Part shown: positions 24,490 to 32,099 of the stretch, one piece after another
Layout: each line of letters opens with the position of its first letter
Numbering within the stretch: position 1 is the first letter of the stretch
Assembly (NCBI GenBank): GCA_016892645.1
Contig: JAFEMX010000006.1
Span: 141,000 to 204,999, forward strand
Length of the DNA stretch: 64,000 nt
Origin: Micrococcaceae bacterium RIT 802
GTDB lineage: Bacteria > Actinomycetota > Actinomycetes > Actinomycetales > Micrococcaceae
Direction: 5' to 3'
Made by a program: the position numbers and the translations under genes
The notes under the pieces: generated by a model
Database searches by the model: none
What the model saw: the letters and a program-made list of their open reading frames with translations, nothing else
What the model was told of the DNA's origin: nothing

Positions 24490-26142
24490 TCAGCCGACCG
24501 TGAACTGCAACCGCTGCAGGCCGCTGGACCCGTTGGGTGCCGGATTCGCGCGTTCGGCGGTCTGGACGGTTCCCTCGGCGTCAATGGCGCGGACCGTGAC
24601 GGAATGGGTCCCGGGCTGCGCATTCTTCCAGGCGTACGACCACTGGCGCCACGTGTCGACGGTGGCCTCGGCCGCCAAGTCGGCGGCCTGCCAGTCGCCG
24701 TCGTCGATTTTGACCTGCACGGCCTTGATGCCCGTGGTCTGGGCCCAGGCGGTGCCGCCCAGCATGACGGTTCCCGGTGCGACCGTCGCGAAGGGCCGCG
24801 GGACGTCGACGCGGGAGGAGAGCTTGATCGGCCCATGGTCGGACCATCCCCGGGTGGTCCAGTAGCCGGTCTTGTCGGCGAACCTCGTGACCTCCAGGTC
24901 GACGACCCACTTGGTGGCCGAGACGTAGCCGTAGAGGCCGGGGACGACCATGCGCACGGGGTAGCCGTGTTCGAGCGGGAGGGGTTCGCCGTTCATGCCG
25001 ACCGCGAGCAAGGCGTTGCGCTCGTCGGTCAGCACTTCCAGGGGCGTGGAGGCGCTGAAGCCGTCGATGCTGGTGGACAGGACCATGTCGGCCCCGGCCT
25101 GTGGACGGGCGCGTTCGAGGACCTTGCGCAGCGGGTAGCCGAGCCACTTGGCGTTGCCGACCAGATCCCCGCCGACCGGGTTGGAGACACAGGTCAGCGT
25201 CAGCCACGTTTCCTCGAGGTCCATGCCCAGCAGCTCGTCGAAGCCGATGGTGAATTCCTCGTCCACCATGCCGTGCACCCGCAGGCTCCAACTTGCCGGG
25301 TCGACCCGCGGAACGGCCAACGCGGTGTCGATCCGGTAGAACTGGGAGTTCGGGGTGACGAAGGCCGGCATGCCCTTGACGTCGGACGCGACCCCCTGGG
25401 GCAGCGGCTTTGCCTTCTTGACCGGGCTCGGCAGCTTCAGGGCCTCACGGGTGGTCTCGGCGGTATTGCGGATGGCGGACAGCGCGCGCCCGCCGGCCAG
25501 CAAGGCGGCGGCACCGACGGCGCCGACGAGTGATCCGAGGAGGAAACCGCGCCGGGACGCCGGTGTCACGGTCCGGCCGGTGGCCACCGGACCGCCGGTC
25601 ACCCGGCCGTCGGCAGCAGGGCTGTCGGGATCGCCGGTCACCGTGGCGTCGGCGGTCGCGGTGGCGGCGAGATGTGCGAGGTACCGCAGGGCGAGGATTC
25701 CGGCAATCGTGCCGACAACTGTCGGGACGATGTCCAGGACGCCGGAGGCCGGCCGCGAGAGCACGCTGGCCGACATGCCCACGCCCAGGAGGACGATGAC
25801 GCCGCTCGCCGCTGCCGGGCGCGTCCGGGCCAACAGCCCGGTCCCCGCAGCGACGAGCGCCGCGACGATTCCCATGGACACGAAGAGCGCCAGCTTGTCG
25901 TTGGTGCCGAACAGACCGATGGCGAAGTCCTTGAGCCACGCCGGGGTGATGTCGATGAAGGTCTGGCCCAGCGCGACCAGCGGCGAGGAGGTCGTGGAGA
26001 AGAAGGCGGCGACGAGTTCGGCGACCCCGAAGAGCAGGGCAGCGGACACCAGCCCGGCGAGGGCGAAACGCCACCACCGCAGCTGCTGCCGGATGCGGCC
26101 CGGCCGCGTCGTGCGTTCGCGGGGCGTGCTGTGCGTTTCCAT
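24490..26142 (-). CDS. Membrane-anchored molybdopterin oxidoreductase (sulfite-oxidase fold)
   Basis: A 550-residue protein. Residues 25-160 hold four hydrophobic helices; residues 197-203 read SRRGFLL followed by a hydrophobic stretch, a twin-arginine signal in mid-protein; residues 250-425 form the sulfite-oxidase/YedY molybdopterin domain with the Mo-ligating Cys318 in LTLTCVSNPVGGDLVGNAKW; the last 120 residues are the Ig-like dimerisation domain (DDGDWQAADLAAEATVDTW). The catalytic part would thus be folded in the cytoplasm with its cofactor and moved outside by Tat while the first helices insert via Sec. The substrate is unknown; YedY relatives reduce oxidised methionine. Start ATG 26142 with GAGGAAGG upstream. 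It lies downstream of DUF4383 in the SigK region. Confidence 0.9.
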   Translation of the reverse strand: METHSTPRERTTRPGRIRQQLRWWRFALAGLVSAALLFGVAELVAAFFSTTSSPLVALGQTFIDITPAWLKDFAIGLFGTNDKLALFVSMGIVAALVAAGTGLLARTRPAAASGVIVLLGVGMSASVLSRPASGVLDIVPTVVGTIAGILALRYLAHLAATATADATVTGDPDSPAADGRVTGGPVATGRTVTPASRRGFLLGSLVGAVGAAALLAGGRALSAIRNTAETTREALKLPSPVKKAKPLPQGVASDVKGMPAFVTPNSQFYRIDTALAVPRVDPASWSLRVHGMVDEEFTIGFDELLGMDLEETWLTLTCVSNPVGGDLVGNAKWLGYPLRKVLERARPQAGADMVLSTSIDGFSASTPLEVLTDERNALLAVGMNGEPLPLEHGYPVRMVVPGLYGYVSATKWVVDLEVTRFADKTGYWTTRGWSDHGPIKLSSRVDVPRPFATVAPGTVMLGGTAWAQTTGIKAVQVKIDDGDWQAADLAAEATVDTWRQWSYAWKNAQPGTHSVTVRAIDAEGTVQTAERANPAPNGSSGLQRLQFTVG

Positions 26143-26265
26143 GGTTGACCTTCCTCGGTCTCCGGTGGCCCCGTCCGCGCCGCGGCGTGGGCCTGCTTCT
26201 ATGATCGCCCGTGCGGGCCGTGCCGACGACATCTCGACGGCACGACCCGGTCCGCGGCTGTGGGG

Positions 26266-26703
26266 TCAGGCCTTCTTGCGGCCCAGGATGCTGCCGAGGG
26301 CGACCATCGCGGCACCCAGGACGAGGTGGAGCCAGTTGTCGGCGTCGTTCAGCGGCACGAAGTTCGCCGGCGAGCCGTGGCCGACCAGCAGGCCGTACAT
26401 CCACAGCACCAGGTAGATGATGCCGCCGATGACCAGGTACCGCTTGGCGGACAGCGGTCCGCGGGCGAAGGTGAGTCCGGCGACGCCGAACAGCAGGTGG
26501 ACGATGTTGTGCAGGATCGACACCTGGAACAGGCCCAGCAGCATGGCCCCCGAATGGTGTCCGGCGAAGGTCAGTTCACCGACGTTGGTGGTGATGCCCG
26601 GGACGAAGCCGAGCACGCCGACCAGCAGGAAGGCAGCGCCCACCACGAGGGCGGCCAGCTGGACATGGGTGCGGCGGGTTGTGGTGGCGTGTGTGGAAAC
26701 CAT
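26266..26703 (-). CDS. DUF4383 membrane protein
   Basis: A 145-residue protein with four hydrophobic helices (about 15-36, 52-75, 85-106 and 119-140). LLVGVLGFVPGITTNVGELT then GHHSGAMLLGLFQVSILHN and IVHLLFGVAGL are the family signature of DUF4383, a group of short integral membrane proteins of unknown function in actinobacteria. It is preceded by a SigK-like promoter (26761-26788) nearly identical to that of the fasciclin gene, and stands between the Moco oxidoreductase and rskA on the same strand. Start at ATG 26703, where the membrane topology and the family begin. Confidence 0.9.
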   Translation of the reverse strand: MVSTHATTTRRTHVQLAALVVGAAFLLVGVLGFVPGITTNVGELTFAGHHSGAMLLGLFQVSILHNIVHLLFGVAGLTFARGPLSAKRYLVIGGIIYLVLWMYGLLVGHGSPANFVPLNDADNWLHLVLGAAMVALGSILGRKKA

Positions 26704-26760
26704 GGTCGTACTCCTTGGGTGCGCCGCCCCGGATGAGCCCCGGGGCGTATGACACCTGTA

Positions 26761-26788
26761 CTTCGGAGCCGGAGGTACCGCGGATTGG
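26761..26788 (-). promoter_or_regulatory. SigK-like promoter for the DUF4383 gene
   Basis: On the reverse strand: CCAATC (26788-26783), 16 bases, CCGAAG (26766-26761). The longer match with the fasciclin promoter is GTCCAATCCGC near -35 and CCGGCTCCGAA at -10. As I recall, the mycobacterial SigK consensus is CCATCC-N16/17-CCGAAT, which both sites resemble. Confidence 0.7.
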
Positions 26789-26845
26789 ACCCGGCGACGA
26801 TTTCTTGCCGGTGGCACCCGGAAGCCGGCGGGCCGTCCCGCGGGA

Positions 26846-27670
26846 CTACAGTTTCTGCAGCATGATCGGATCGGTGGTGGGCTGCTTCGAGCCCTGCGCC
26901 GGTTCGACGGTGATGCCCAGATGCGTGGCCGAGGCCACCGAGCCCTCGAACAGCGTCGTTCCCGTGCCGTCCAGCATGCCCATGGGCGTGGCACCCTGGT
27001 CACCGATGAGCCAGAGCTCGTACCCCTTGTCGGAGGGCAGGGCGGGGAGGTCGTGCGCCGTCAGGGCGGCCAGGCCGGCCGACGCCGAATACGCGATCGT
27101 CACCTCGGCGCCGTCGTCCATCTGCTGGGTCGCGGTTTTCATGTCGGACGCAGCGGTGAGCTGTTGCAGCTGCTGCTGGTGGGCACCCAGGGCGGCCACC
27201 TGCTGTTCGAGCTGTTCCTGCTGGTGGTTCTGGTTGACGACGACACCGGTCAGCGCACCGGCGGCCAGCAGGAAGGTCGCGGCGGCAGCGGCCAGGAACT
27301 TGGTCGAGCGCGGCATGCGCCCGGCACGGTCGGCGCGGCGTGCACGCTCCCGGCCGAGGTCGAGGATGCCGTCGGCCGGCCCGGCAACGGCCGGGGCCAT
27401 GGGGGCGGCAACGTCTGGGGTGCCCGACGGATTGTCGGCCGGCAGCTGGGGGGTCTGCCGGATGGCCGCCATGATGTTGGCCTTCACGTGCGCCGGAGGG
27501 GCCACCGGGGTGGTCTGCCCGGCCAGCAGGGCCGCAGTCTCGCTGAGCGAGCGGACCTCGTGGAGCGCGTCCTCGGAGCCGACGACGGCGGATTCGAATT
27601 CCTCGCGCTCTGCAGGGTCCAGGGCGTTGAGCGCGTAGGCACCAGTGAGCAGGTGCAGTTGCCGGTCCAT
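26846..27670 (-). CDS. rskA: Anti-sigma K factor RskA
   Basis: A 274-residue single-pass membrane protein. Residues 1-80 form the cytoplasmic sigma-binding part (LTGAYALNALDPAEREEFE), a linker follows, one transmembrane helix lies at about 121-143 (STKFLAAAAATFLLAAGALT), and the outer RskA domain is at about 150-274 with KGYELWLIGDQGATPMGML. RskA holds SigK inactive and is cut by regulated proteolysis in response to a signal; the outer region has a coiled-coil, Gln-rich stretch (QNHQQEQLEQQVAALGAHQQ). Its ATG overlaps the sigK stop by one base (TGATG), so sigma and anti-sigma are made in step. Confidence 0.95.
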   Translation of the reverse strand: MDRQLHLLTGAYALNALDPAEREEFESAVVGSEDALHEVRSLSETAALLAGQTTPVAPPAHVKANIMAAIRQTPQLPADNPSGTPDVAAPMAPAVAGPADGILDLGRERARRADRAGRMPRSTKFLAAAAATFLLAAGALTGVVVNQNHQQEQLEQQVAALGAHQQQLQQLTAASDMKTATQQMDDGAEVTIAYSASAGLAALTAHDLPALPSDKGYELWLIGDQGATPMGMLDGTGTTLFEGSVASATHLGITVEPAQGSKQPTTDPIMLQKL

Positions 27671-28251
27671 CACGCCACTCCTAACTGGTCTCTGAGTCTG
27701 ATCATGCCATCGCGTATCCGTGTCTTGACGGTCCCCACGGGGACCTCGAGGAGTTTGGCGACCTCCTGGTGGGTGTAACCGCCGTAGTAGGCGAGTTCGA
27801 TGGCCTTGCGCTGGGCGTCGGAGAGGTTCTTCAACGCCGACTGCACCCGTTCTCCCTCGAGGTGGGCCTCGACGGTGTCCTGGACGTCGTCGTAGCTTTC
27901 CTCGAATTCCATGGCGCCCTGCCGCAGGTCCCGGTCCCGGCTGCTTTGGCTGGCCCGGACCCGGTCCACGGCCCGGCGGTGGGCCACGACCATGATCCAG
28001 GAGACGGCCCGTCCTCGGTCCGCGTCGTACCGGGCGGCCTGCTGCCAGACCTCCACGAAGACCTCCTGGAGGACCTCCTCGCACTGGGACTCATCGCGCA
28101 GTACCCGGCGGATGAGTCCGAAGACCCGCGCCGAGACGTCGTCGTACAAGGCCTCGAAGGCGGTTTCGTCGCCGCCGGCAATGCGTTGGATGAGTTCCTC
28201 GTGGTTGGTGGGTGCGGGTTCCTCCGCAGTCCGGGCCCAAGGCATTCTCAT
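27670..28251 (-). CDS. sigK: ECF RNA polymerase sigma factor SigK
   Basis: A 193-residue ECF sigma factor. Region 2 is about 18-90 (AFEALYDDVSARVFGLIRRV, then EVFVEVWQQAARYD and RAVSWIMVVAHRRAVDRVR), region 4 is about 130-190 (LKNLSDAQRKAIELAYYGGY then THQEVAKLLEVPVGTVKTRI). Adjacent rskA and the downstream fasciclin and DUF4383 genes, two of which carry a matching promoter, identify it as SigK. In mycobacteria SigK drives the fasciclin-domain secreted proteins MPT70/MPT83. No SigK-like promoter is visible before sigK itself, so direct autoregulation is not supported by sequence. Confidence 0.94.
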   Translation of the reverse strand: MRMPWARTAEEPAPTNHEELIQRIAGGDETAFEALYDDVSARVFGLIRRVLRDESQCEEVLQEVFVEVWQQAARYDADRGRAVSWIMVVAHRRAVDRVRASQSSRDRDLRQGAMEFEESYDDVQDTVEAHLEGERVQSALKNLSDAQRKAIELAYYGGYTHQEVAKLLEVPVGTVKTRIRDGMIRLRDQLGVA

Positions 28252-28360
28252 GGGAGCAAGTCTTACATGCCTTGCGTCCTGTCGAAAACACGATGCGACC
28301 TCCTGCGATCGACTTCCGTGGTCCGGTGGTGCGTTGCGGGGCCCCGGGGGTGGAAGACGA

Positions 28361-28392
28361 CGGGCTCCGGCGGTGGTAACCGCCGGAGCCCG
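28361..28392 (-). terminator. Hairpin terminator after the fasciclin gene
   Basis: Thirteen-base perfect arms (CGGGCTCCGGCGG and complement) with a six-base loop, 22 bases beyond the fasciclin stop. It insulates the fasciclin gene from sigK, which begins at 28251 on the same strand. Confidence 0.75.
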
Positions 28393-28413
28393 ATGTCCAT
28401 CGTTGATCCAGCG

Positions 28414-29112
28414 CTACTTCTTGGCCGGCGGCATCAGCACCGAGTCGATGAGGTAGACGGTGGCGTTGGCGGTCTTCACGCCGCCGCAGATGACGGAGGC
28501 GTCGTTGACCTTCAGGTCGTCTCCGCTGCCGGTGACCTTGAGGGTGTCGCCTTCGACGGTCTTGTGGGTTCCGGCGATCTTATCGGGGGCGATCTGGCCG
28601 GGGACCACGTGGTAGGTCAGGACCTTGGTGAGCATGTCGGAATCCTCGACCACGGCGTTGAGGTCCTTCTTCGGGATGGCGGCGAACGCGTCGTCGACCG
28701 GGGCGAAGACGGTGAACTCGTCGCCGTTGAGGGTGTCGACCAGGTCGACGTCGGGGTTCAGCTCGCCCGAGACGGCCTTCGTGAGGGTCTTGAGCATCGG
28801 GTTGTTCGAGGCGGCGACGGCCACCGGATCCTGGGCCATGCCGGCCACCGAGCCCTTGCCGTCCGGGACGGCCTTGGCGTAGGCCTCGCAGCCGGGGCCC
28901 ACCAGGTTGGCGGCCGGGTCCATGTCAGAGGACATCGACGAGGACGAGCCCGACGAGGACTCCGACATGGGTGCGGACGAGGAGGACTCCATCGACATCG
29001 ACGAGGACTCGCCCGAACCGGAATCGCTGCCCCCGGCACAGGCACTCAGGCTCAGGGAGCCGATGGCGAGCAGGCCGAACAGTGCTGCGTACTTGCGGTT
29101 CATGGTCTTCAT
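28414..29112 (-). CDS. Fasciclin-domain lipoprotein (MPT83/MPT70-like)
   Basis: A 232-residue secreted lipoprotein. The signal peptide ends in the lipobox LSAC with Cys25; a low-complexity Ser/Met linker follows (about 26-65, [11 protein letters not shown]); then a single FAS1 domain (about 70-230) with [28 protein letters not shown] and YHVVPGQI, the H-box of fasciclin domains. Two cysteines in the mature domain (GPGCEAY and VICGGV) match the disulfide of MPT70/MPT83. FAS1 proteins mediate adhesion. A SigK-like promoter lies 76 bases upstream, and sigK-rskA are directly downstream on the same strand but separated by a terminator. Confidence 0.95.
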   Translation of the reverse strand: MKTMNRKYAALFGLLAIGSLSLSACAGGSDSGSGESSSMSMESSSSAPMSESSSGSSSSMSSDMDPAANLVGPGCEAYAKAVPDGKGSVAGMAQDPVAVAASNNPMLKTLTKAVSGELNPDVDLVDTLNGDEFTVFAPVDDAFAAIPKKDLNAVVEDSDMLTKVLTYHVVPGQIAPDKIAGTHKTVEGDTLKVTGSGDDLKVNDASVICGGVKTANATVYLIDSVLMPPAKK

Positions 29113-29188
29113 GACACTTCTCCTTGCTGGAGCGGCTGATGCCGCCGTGCGTCCCGTTCCCCCTGACGGGGTGGGCTGTCATGGAGTC

Positions 29189-29216
29189 ATTCGGAGCCGG
29201 CGGGCCGGCGGATTGG
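29189..29216 (-). promoter_or_regulatory. SigK-like promoter for the fasciclin gene
   Basis: On the reverse strand: CCAATC (29216-29211), 16 bases, CCGAAT (29194-29189). The -10 matches the recalled mycobacterial SigK consensus exactly and the -35 in four of six bases. The spacer length equals that of the promoter at 26761-26788. Confidence 0.75.
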
Positions 29217-29340
29217 ACGGATCGAAAAGTATTTTCGCCGCGGTGCCGCCAATACACCATGGCGACCCTCCTTGTCCAGCCACGGGCATGGGGAGAACTC
29301 CCCATCGCGGGCCACCGGTGGTTACCCTAGGGTATTCATA

Positions 29341-29384
29341 TCGGCATCGGAGCTGTTTTCCCCCCAAGATTGCTCCGATGCCGA
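29341..29384. repeat. Inverted repeat of unknown role, 13-base arms
   Basis: TCGGCATCGGAGC (29341-29353) and its exact complement (29372-29384) flank an 18-base, purine/pyrimidine-biased loop. It lies outside any gene, between the 29395 terminator and the fasciclin promoter. It could be a second terminator, a regulatory RNA element or an operator. Confidence 0.6.
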
Positions 29385-29394
29385 GACCTCTTCT

Positions 29395-29434
29395 GCAGTG
29401 GGGGCGGCCGGTGTCATCCGGCCGCCCCCACTGC
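29395..29434 (-). terminator. Strong hairpin terminator after the 833-residue protein gene
   Basis: Seventeen-base perfect arms (GCAGTGGGGGCGGCCGG and complement) with a six-base loop TGTCAT, 50 bases beyond the stop at 29485. Confidence 0.8.
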
Positions 29435-29484
29435 TTTAACTCCGCTATGACCGCCGACGCACCGCCGCGGATCCCGGCCGGGCC

Positions 29485-31986
29485 TCAGTGCCCCAACCGT
29501 CCGCGCAGTTCGGCGAAGGCGCGAACATAGGCCGTCGATTCCAGGTAATGGCCGTGGGTGGCGGGGATGAATTGGTAGGCCCGTTCGCGGTAGGACGCCG
29601 CGGCGCGGTCCATCGGGGAACCCGAGCCGGCGTAGCGCACCGGGAATCCGAGCGGATCCGCCTGGCGGTAGAGGTTCAGCCACCGGTCTCCCAGGACGCT
29701 TCCCAGCGAGCCGGGACGCATGACGACGACGCCTCCGGGCTGCCCGGGCCCACCGTGTTCCTGTTCCAGTTCCCCGGCCAACGTGGGCGGCCAGGGATCG
29801 TGCGCGGTCGGCGACGGCGGCCCGGCCGGAACCACCGAGAGCACGTCCGGACCGCAGACGGCCGGGAAGAACCGGGAAAAGTAGCGGCGCAGCTGGCAGC
29901 CGTAGCTCAACAGCCCGACCCGGTGCCGGTCCGCGTCCGCCAGGCCACGTGAGCCCAGTTGGAACATGGCCGCCACCGCCAGCACGATCCCCATCGAATG
30001 CGCCGAGACGACCAGCCGGCGACCGCCACCACCGCCGGTTGGGGCAACTTCCTGCTCGGCGAACCAGTCCACGATCCGGTCGGCGAGCTCGGGCACGACG
30101 CGCTCGGCATAGCAGGAGGGGCCGAACGGGTGGGCCTGCGTGGGCAAAAAGCACATCAGGTCCCACAACAGACCCAACGGGCGGGCGTCGGACCGGCGCG
30201 AGAGCAGGTACAGGACAACGACGGCGATCATCCCGGCCCAGAGCCCGGCATCGCCGAGGGCGCGCAGCACCGCCCACGCCCCGCCGGTGTCGGTGGACGT
30301 GCGCTCGGGGGTCAGCACCAACGCGCACCAGCCGACGCAGATGCCGACGAAGACGGCCCAACCGAGCCACCCGATGAAGATCTCCATGCGGCGCAGGAGT
30401 GCCGCCTGCCGGCGTGCCCGGTGGACGGCCTCCGCCGCATGGGTGGTCATCGGGCCGGTCGTCCAGTGGCCGGCCCGGTGCACCAGGCGCTCGCGGATGG
30501 CCGCGACCTCGCCGGGCCGCAATCCAATGCCGCGGCGATGGATCCCGGCCTGGCGCAGCGCCAGCCAGCAGGCGGCAACCACCAGCAGCACCAGGAACCC
30601 GGCACCCTGCAGGACGTAGACCCGCGGCGGCTTCGGCCCGCCGAGGAGCCAGCCGGCACCGAGCACGACGGCGAAGGAAAGCAGCAGCGCGAAGCCGGCG
30701 GCCAGCGACCCCAGGACGAACGGTCCCCGGCCATTCCAGCCCAGGGTGGTCCGGCAGGTCCGCGGCTCGCCCGGCGCCTCCGCGGCATCGGCCCGGCGGG
30801 CCACGCTTTCGGCCTGGACCAGCACCGCGGCCAGGGCGAGAGCGATCGCGAGCACGATCACCGTCGCGGCGAGCGCCCCGGACCGTCCACCGCGGGCGGC
30901 AGACGGATCGGCCACACCCAGCGCGACCACCGCGACCAGGACCACCGCGCAGGCCACCAGGTACGCGAGGTGGCGGCGGGGCCGGTCCCCCGCGACCTGC
31001 GCCTGCGGCCGGGTGATCCAGACGGCACCACCGAGCGTGAGCAGCACCGCCACGATCGTCGCGGCAGTCCAGCCGCCGACCGGCCAGCCGGAGGCGCGGG
31101 CGCCGTCGGCGTGGTCGAAGGCGAGGATGGCGGCCAGCCAGGCGAGCGCCGCACCGGAATGGATCCGCCGCAGCCGGGCCATCCCGGAACCGACCAGCCA
31201 GATGTCGCGTTGGGCCAGCAGCGGCGCGCCCGGGCTCACCGCCGCCGCGTCCGGGGGGACCCGTCCGGGCCGCGAGGGACCGGTGAGGTAGCGGGTGCGC
31301 CCGAGCATCGGCAGGACCACGACCACGGCCAACGCCAGCAGCGGCACGGCCATCAGCAGGGCGTCGCGGGCGCCGGCATCCCAGCCGGCCAGCGGGGCCA
31401 GCACCGTCCGCGCTCCCGGACAGCCGGCCTGCAGGGCCGCGGGTCCCCCGGACGGGCCGGTGCCGAAGCATTGCCGGGCGATCATGTCCAGGGCGACGGT
31501 CGCCGCCGTCGTGACGAACAACAGGCTCAGCAGCAGCCCGTAGATCCGCAGAGTTCCCGCGCCGCGGCCGGTGCTGATGGTGTGGGCGATCCACCGGTGT
31601 TCCCCGCGGGTCGTGCCGCCGGGGGGCGCGGGGCTGCCGGTGCCGATCTGCGACCGGGACCAGTAGGCGGTGTTGGCCAACCCGTAGGGGGCCAGCGCGA
31701 ACCACAGGACCTTCACCAGCGCGTCGCCGATCCTGCCCAGCGCCGGCATCCCGGTGAACCGGGCCAGGCGGCCCCAGGCGTATGCCTCCACCCGCCGGTC
31801 GGACGGGGCGGTGGCGGGAAGCGGGAGGCGATAGGTGGAGAAACCGGCCAGCCGGTCCCCGCGGACGACCCGCACCCGATCGGGCGTGGTGTCCAGCATC
31901 TGGTAGGGCGGGGTGTTCAGGACCCCGTGGATGCGCAGCTCCAACAGGTCGGCCCCGCCCCCGGCGGCCTCGTGCTCGGTTCCCAT
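29485..31986 (-). CDS. Large membrane protein with alpha/beta-hydrolase-like elbow
   Basis: An 833-residue protein. The N-terminus has DLLELRIHGVLNTPPYQMLD (14-33), a segment seen in uncharacterised actinobacterial proteins with lipase-like parts. Residues about 145-560 contain some ten hydrophobic helices. The C-terminal soluble part (about 590-833) has RRLVVSAHSMGIVLAVAAMF, a nucleophile elbow of the form A-H-S-M-G with a probable catalytic Ser, and near the end FIPATHGHYLESTAYV, whose His could complete a triad. It may be a membrane-bound lipase or esterase that acts at the cytoplasmic face; neither substrate nor pathway is known. It is transcribed alone, divergent from phosphoketolase, and ended by the 29395 terminator. 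Confidence 0.8.
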   Translation of the reverse strand: MGTEHEAAGGGADLLELRIHGVLNTPPYQMLDTTPDRVRVVRGDRLAGFSTYRLPLPATAPSDRRVEAYAWGRLARFTGMPALGRIGDALVKVLWFALAPYGLANTAYWSRSQIGTGSPAPPGGTTRGEHRWIAHTISTGRGAGTLRIYGLLLSLLFVTTAATVALDMIARQCFGTGPSGGPAALQAGCPGARTVLAPLAGWDAGARDALLMAVPLLALAVVVVLPMLGRTRYLTGPSRPGRVPPDAAAVSPGAPLLAQRDIWLVGSGMARLRRIHSGAALAWLAAILAFDHADGARASGWPVGGWTAATIVAVLLTLGGAVWITRPQAQVAGDRPRRHLAYLVACAVVLVAVVALGVADPSAARGGRSGALAATVIVLAIALALAAVLVQAESVARRADAAEAPGEPRTCRTTLGWNGRGPFVLGSLAAGFALLLSFAVVLGAGWLLGGPKPPRVYVLQGAGFLVLLVVAACWLALRQAGIHRRGIGLRPGEVAAIRERLVHRAGHWTTGPMTTHAAEAVHRARRQAALLRRMEIFIGWLGWAVFVGICVGWCALVLTPERTSTDTGGAWAVLRALGDAGLWAGMIAVVVLYLLSRRSDARPLGLLWDLMCFLPTQAHPFGPSCYAERVVPELADRIVDWFAEQEVAPTGGGGGRRLVVSAHSMGIVLAVAAMFQLGSRGLADADRHRVGLLSYGCQLRRYFSRFFPAVCGPDVLSVVPAGPPSPTAHDPWPPTLAGELEQEHGGPGQPGGVVVMRPGSLGSVLGDRWLNLYRQADPLGFPVRYAGSGSPMDRAAASYRERAYQFIPATHGHYLESTAYVRAFAELRGRLGH

Positions 31987-32087
31987 CCCGGCCCCTTCCC
32001 ACTTTCATCCCGTGGTGCCAGTGAACCACGTCGCACCGTCGGTTGCCGGGACGACGCAGGACGCTGACAGCCGACGCCACCGGACCG

Positions 32088-32093
32088 TAGAGT
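32088..32093 (+). promoter_or_regulatory. Putative -10 box of leaderless phosphoketolase
   Basis: TAGAGT is followed by six bases and the ATG at 32100. CTGACA, five of six matches to a -35 consensus, lies 18 bases upstream. No ribosome site fits between. Confidence 0.5.
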
Positions 32094-32099
32094 GCGGAC

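Larger units (their letters stand above)
29113..29484. other. Intergenic region with promoter, inverted repeat and terminator
   Basis: These 372 bases carry no gene. From left to right they hold the fasciclin SigK-like promoter (29189-29216), a long inverted repeat (29341-29384) and the strong terminator of the 833-residue membrane-protein gene (29395-29434), each listed separately. Confidence 0.6.

Noticed and set aside
26219..26244. Weak hairpin between the DUF4383 and Moco oxidoreductase genes
   Set aside because: Only seven pairs with a 12-base loop; too weak to call a terminator, and co-transcription remains possible.
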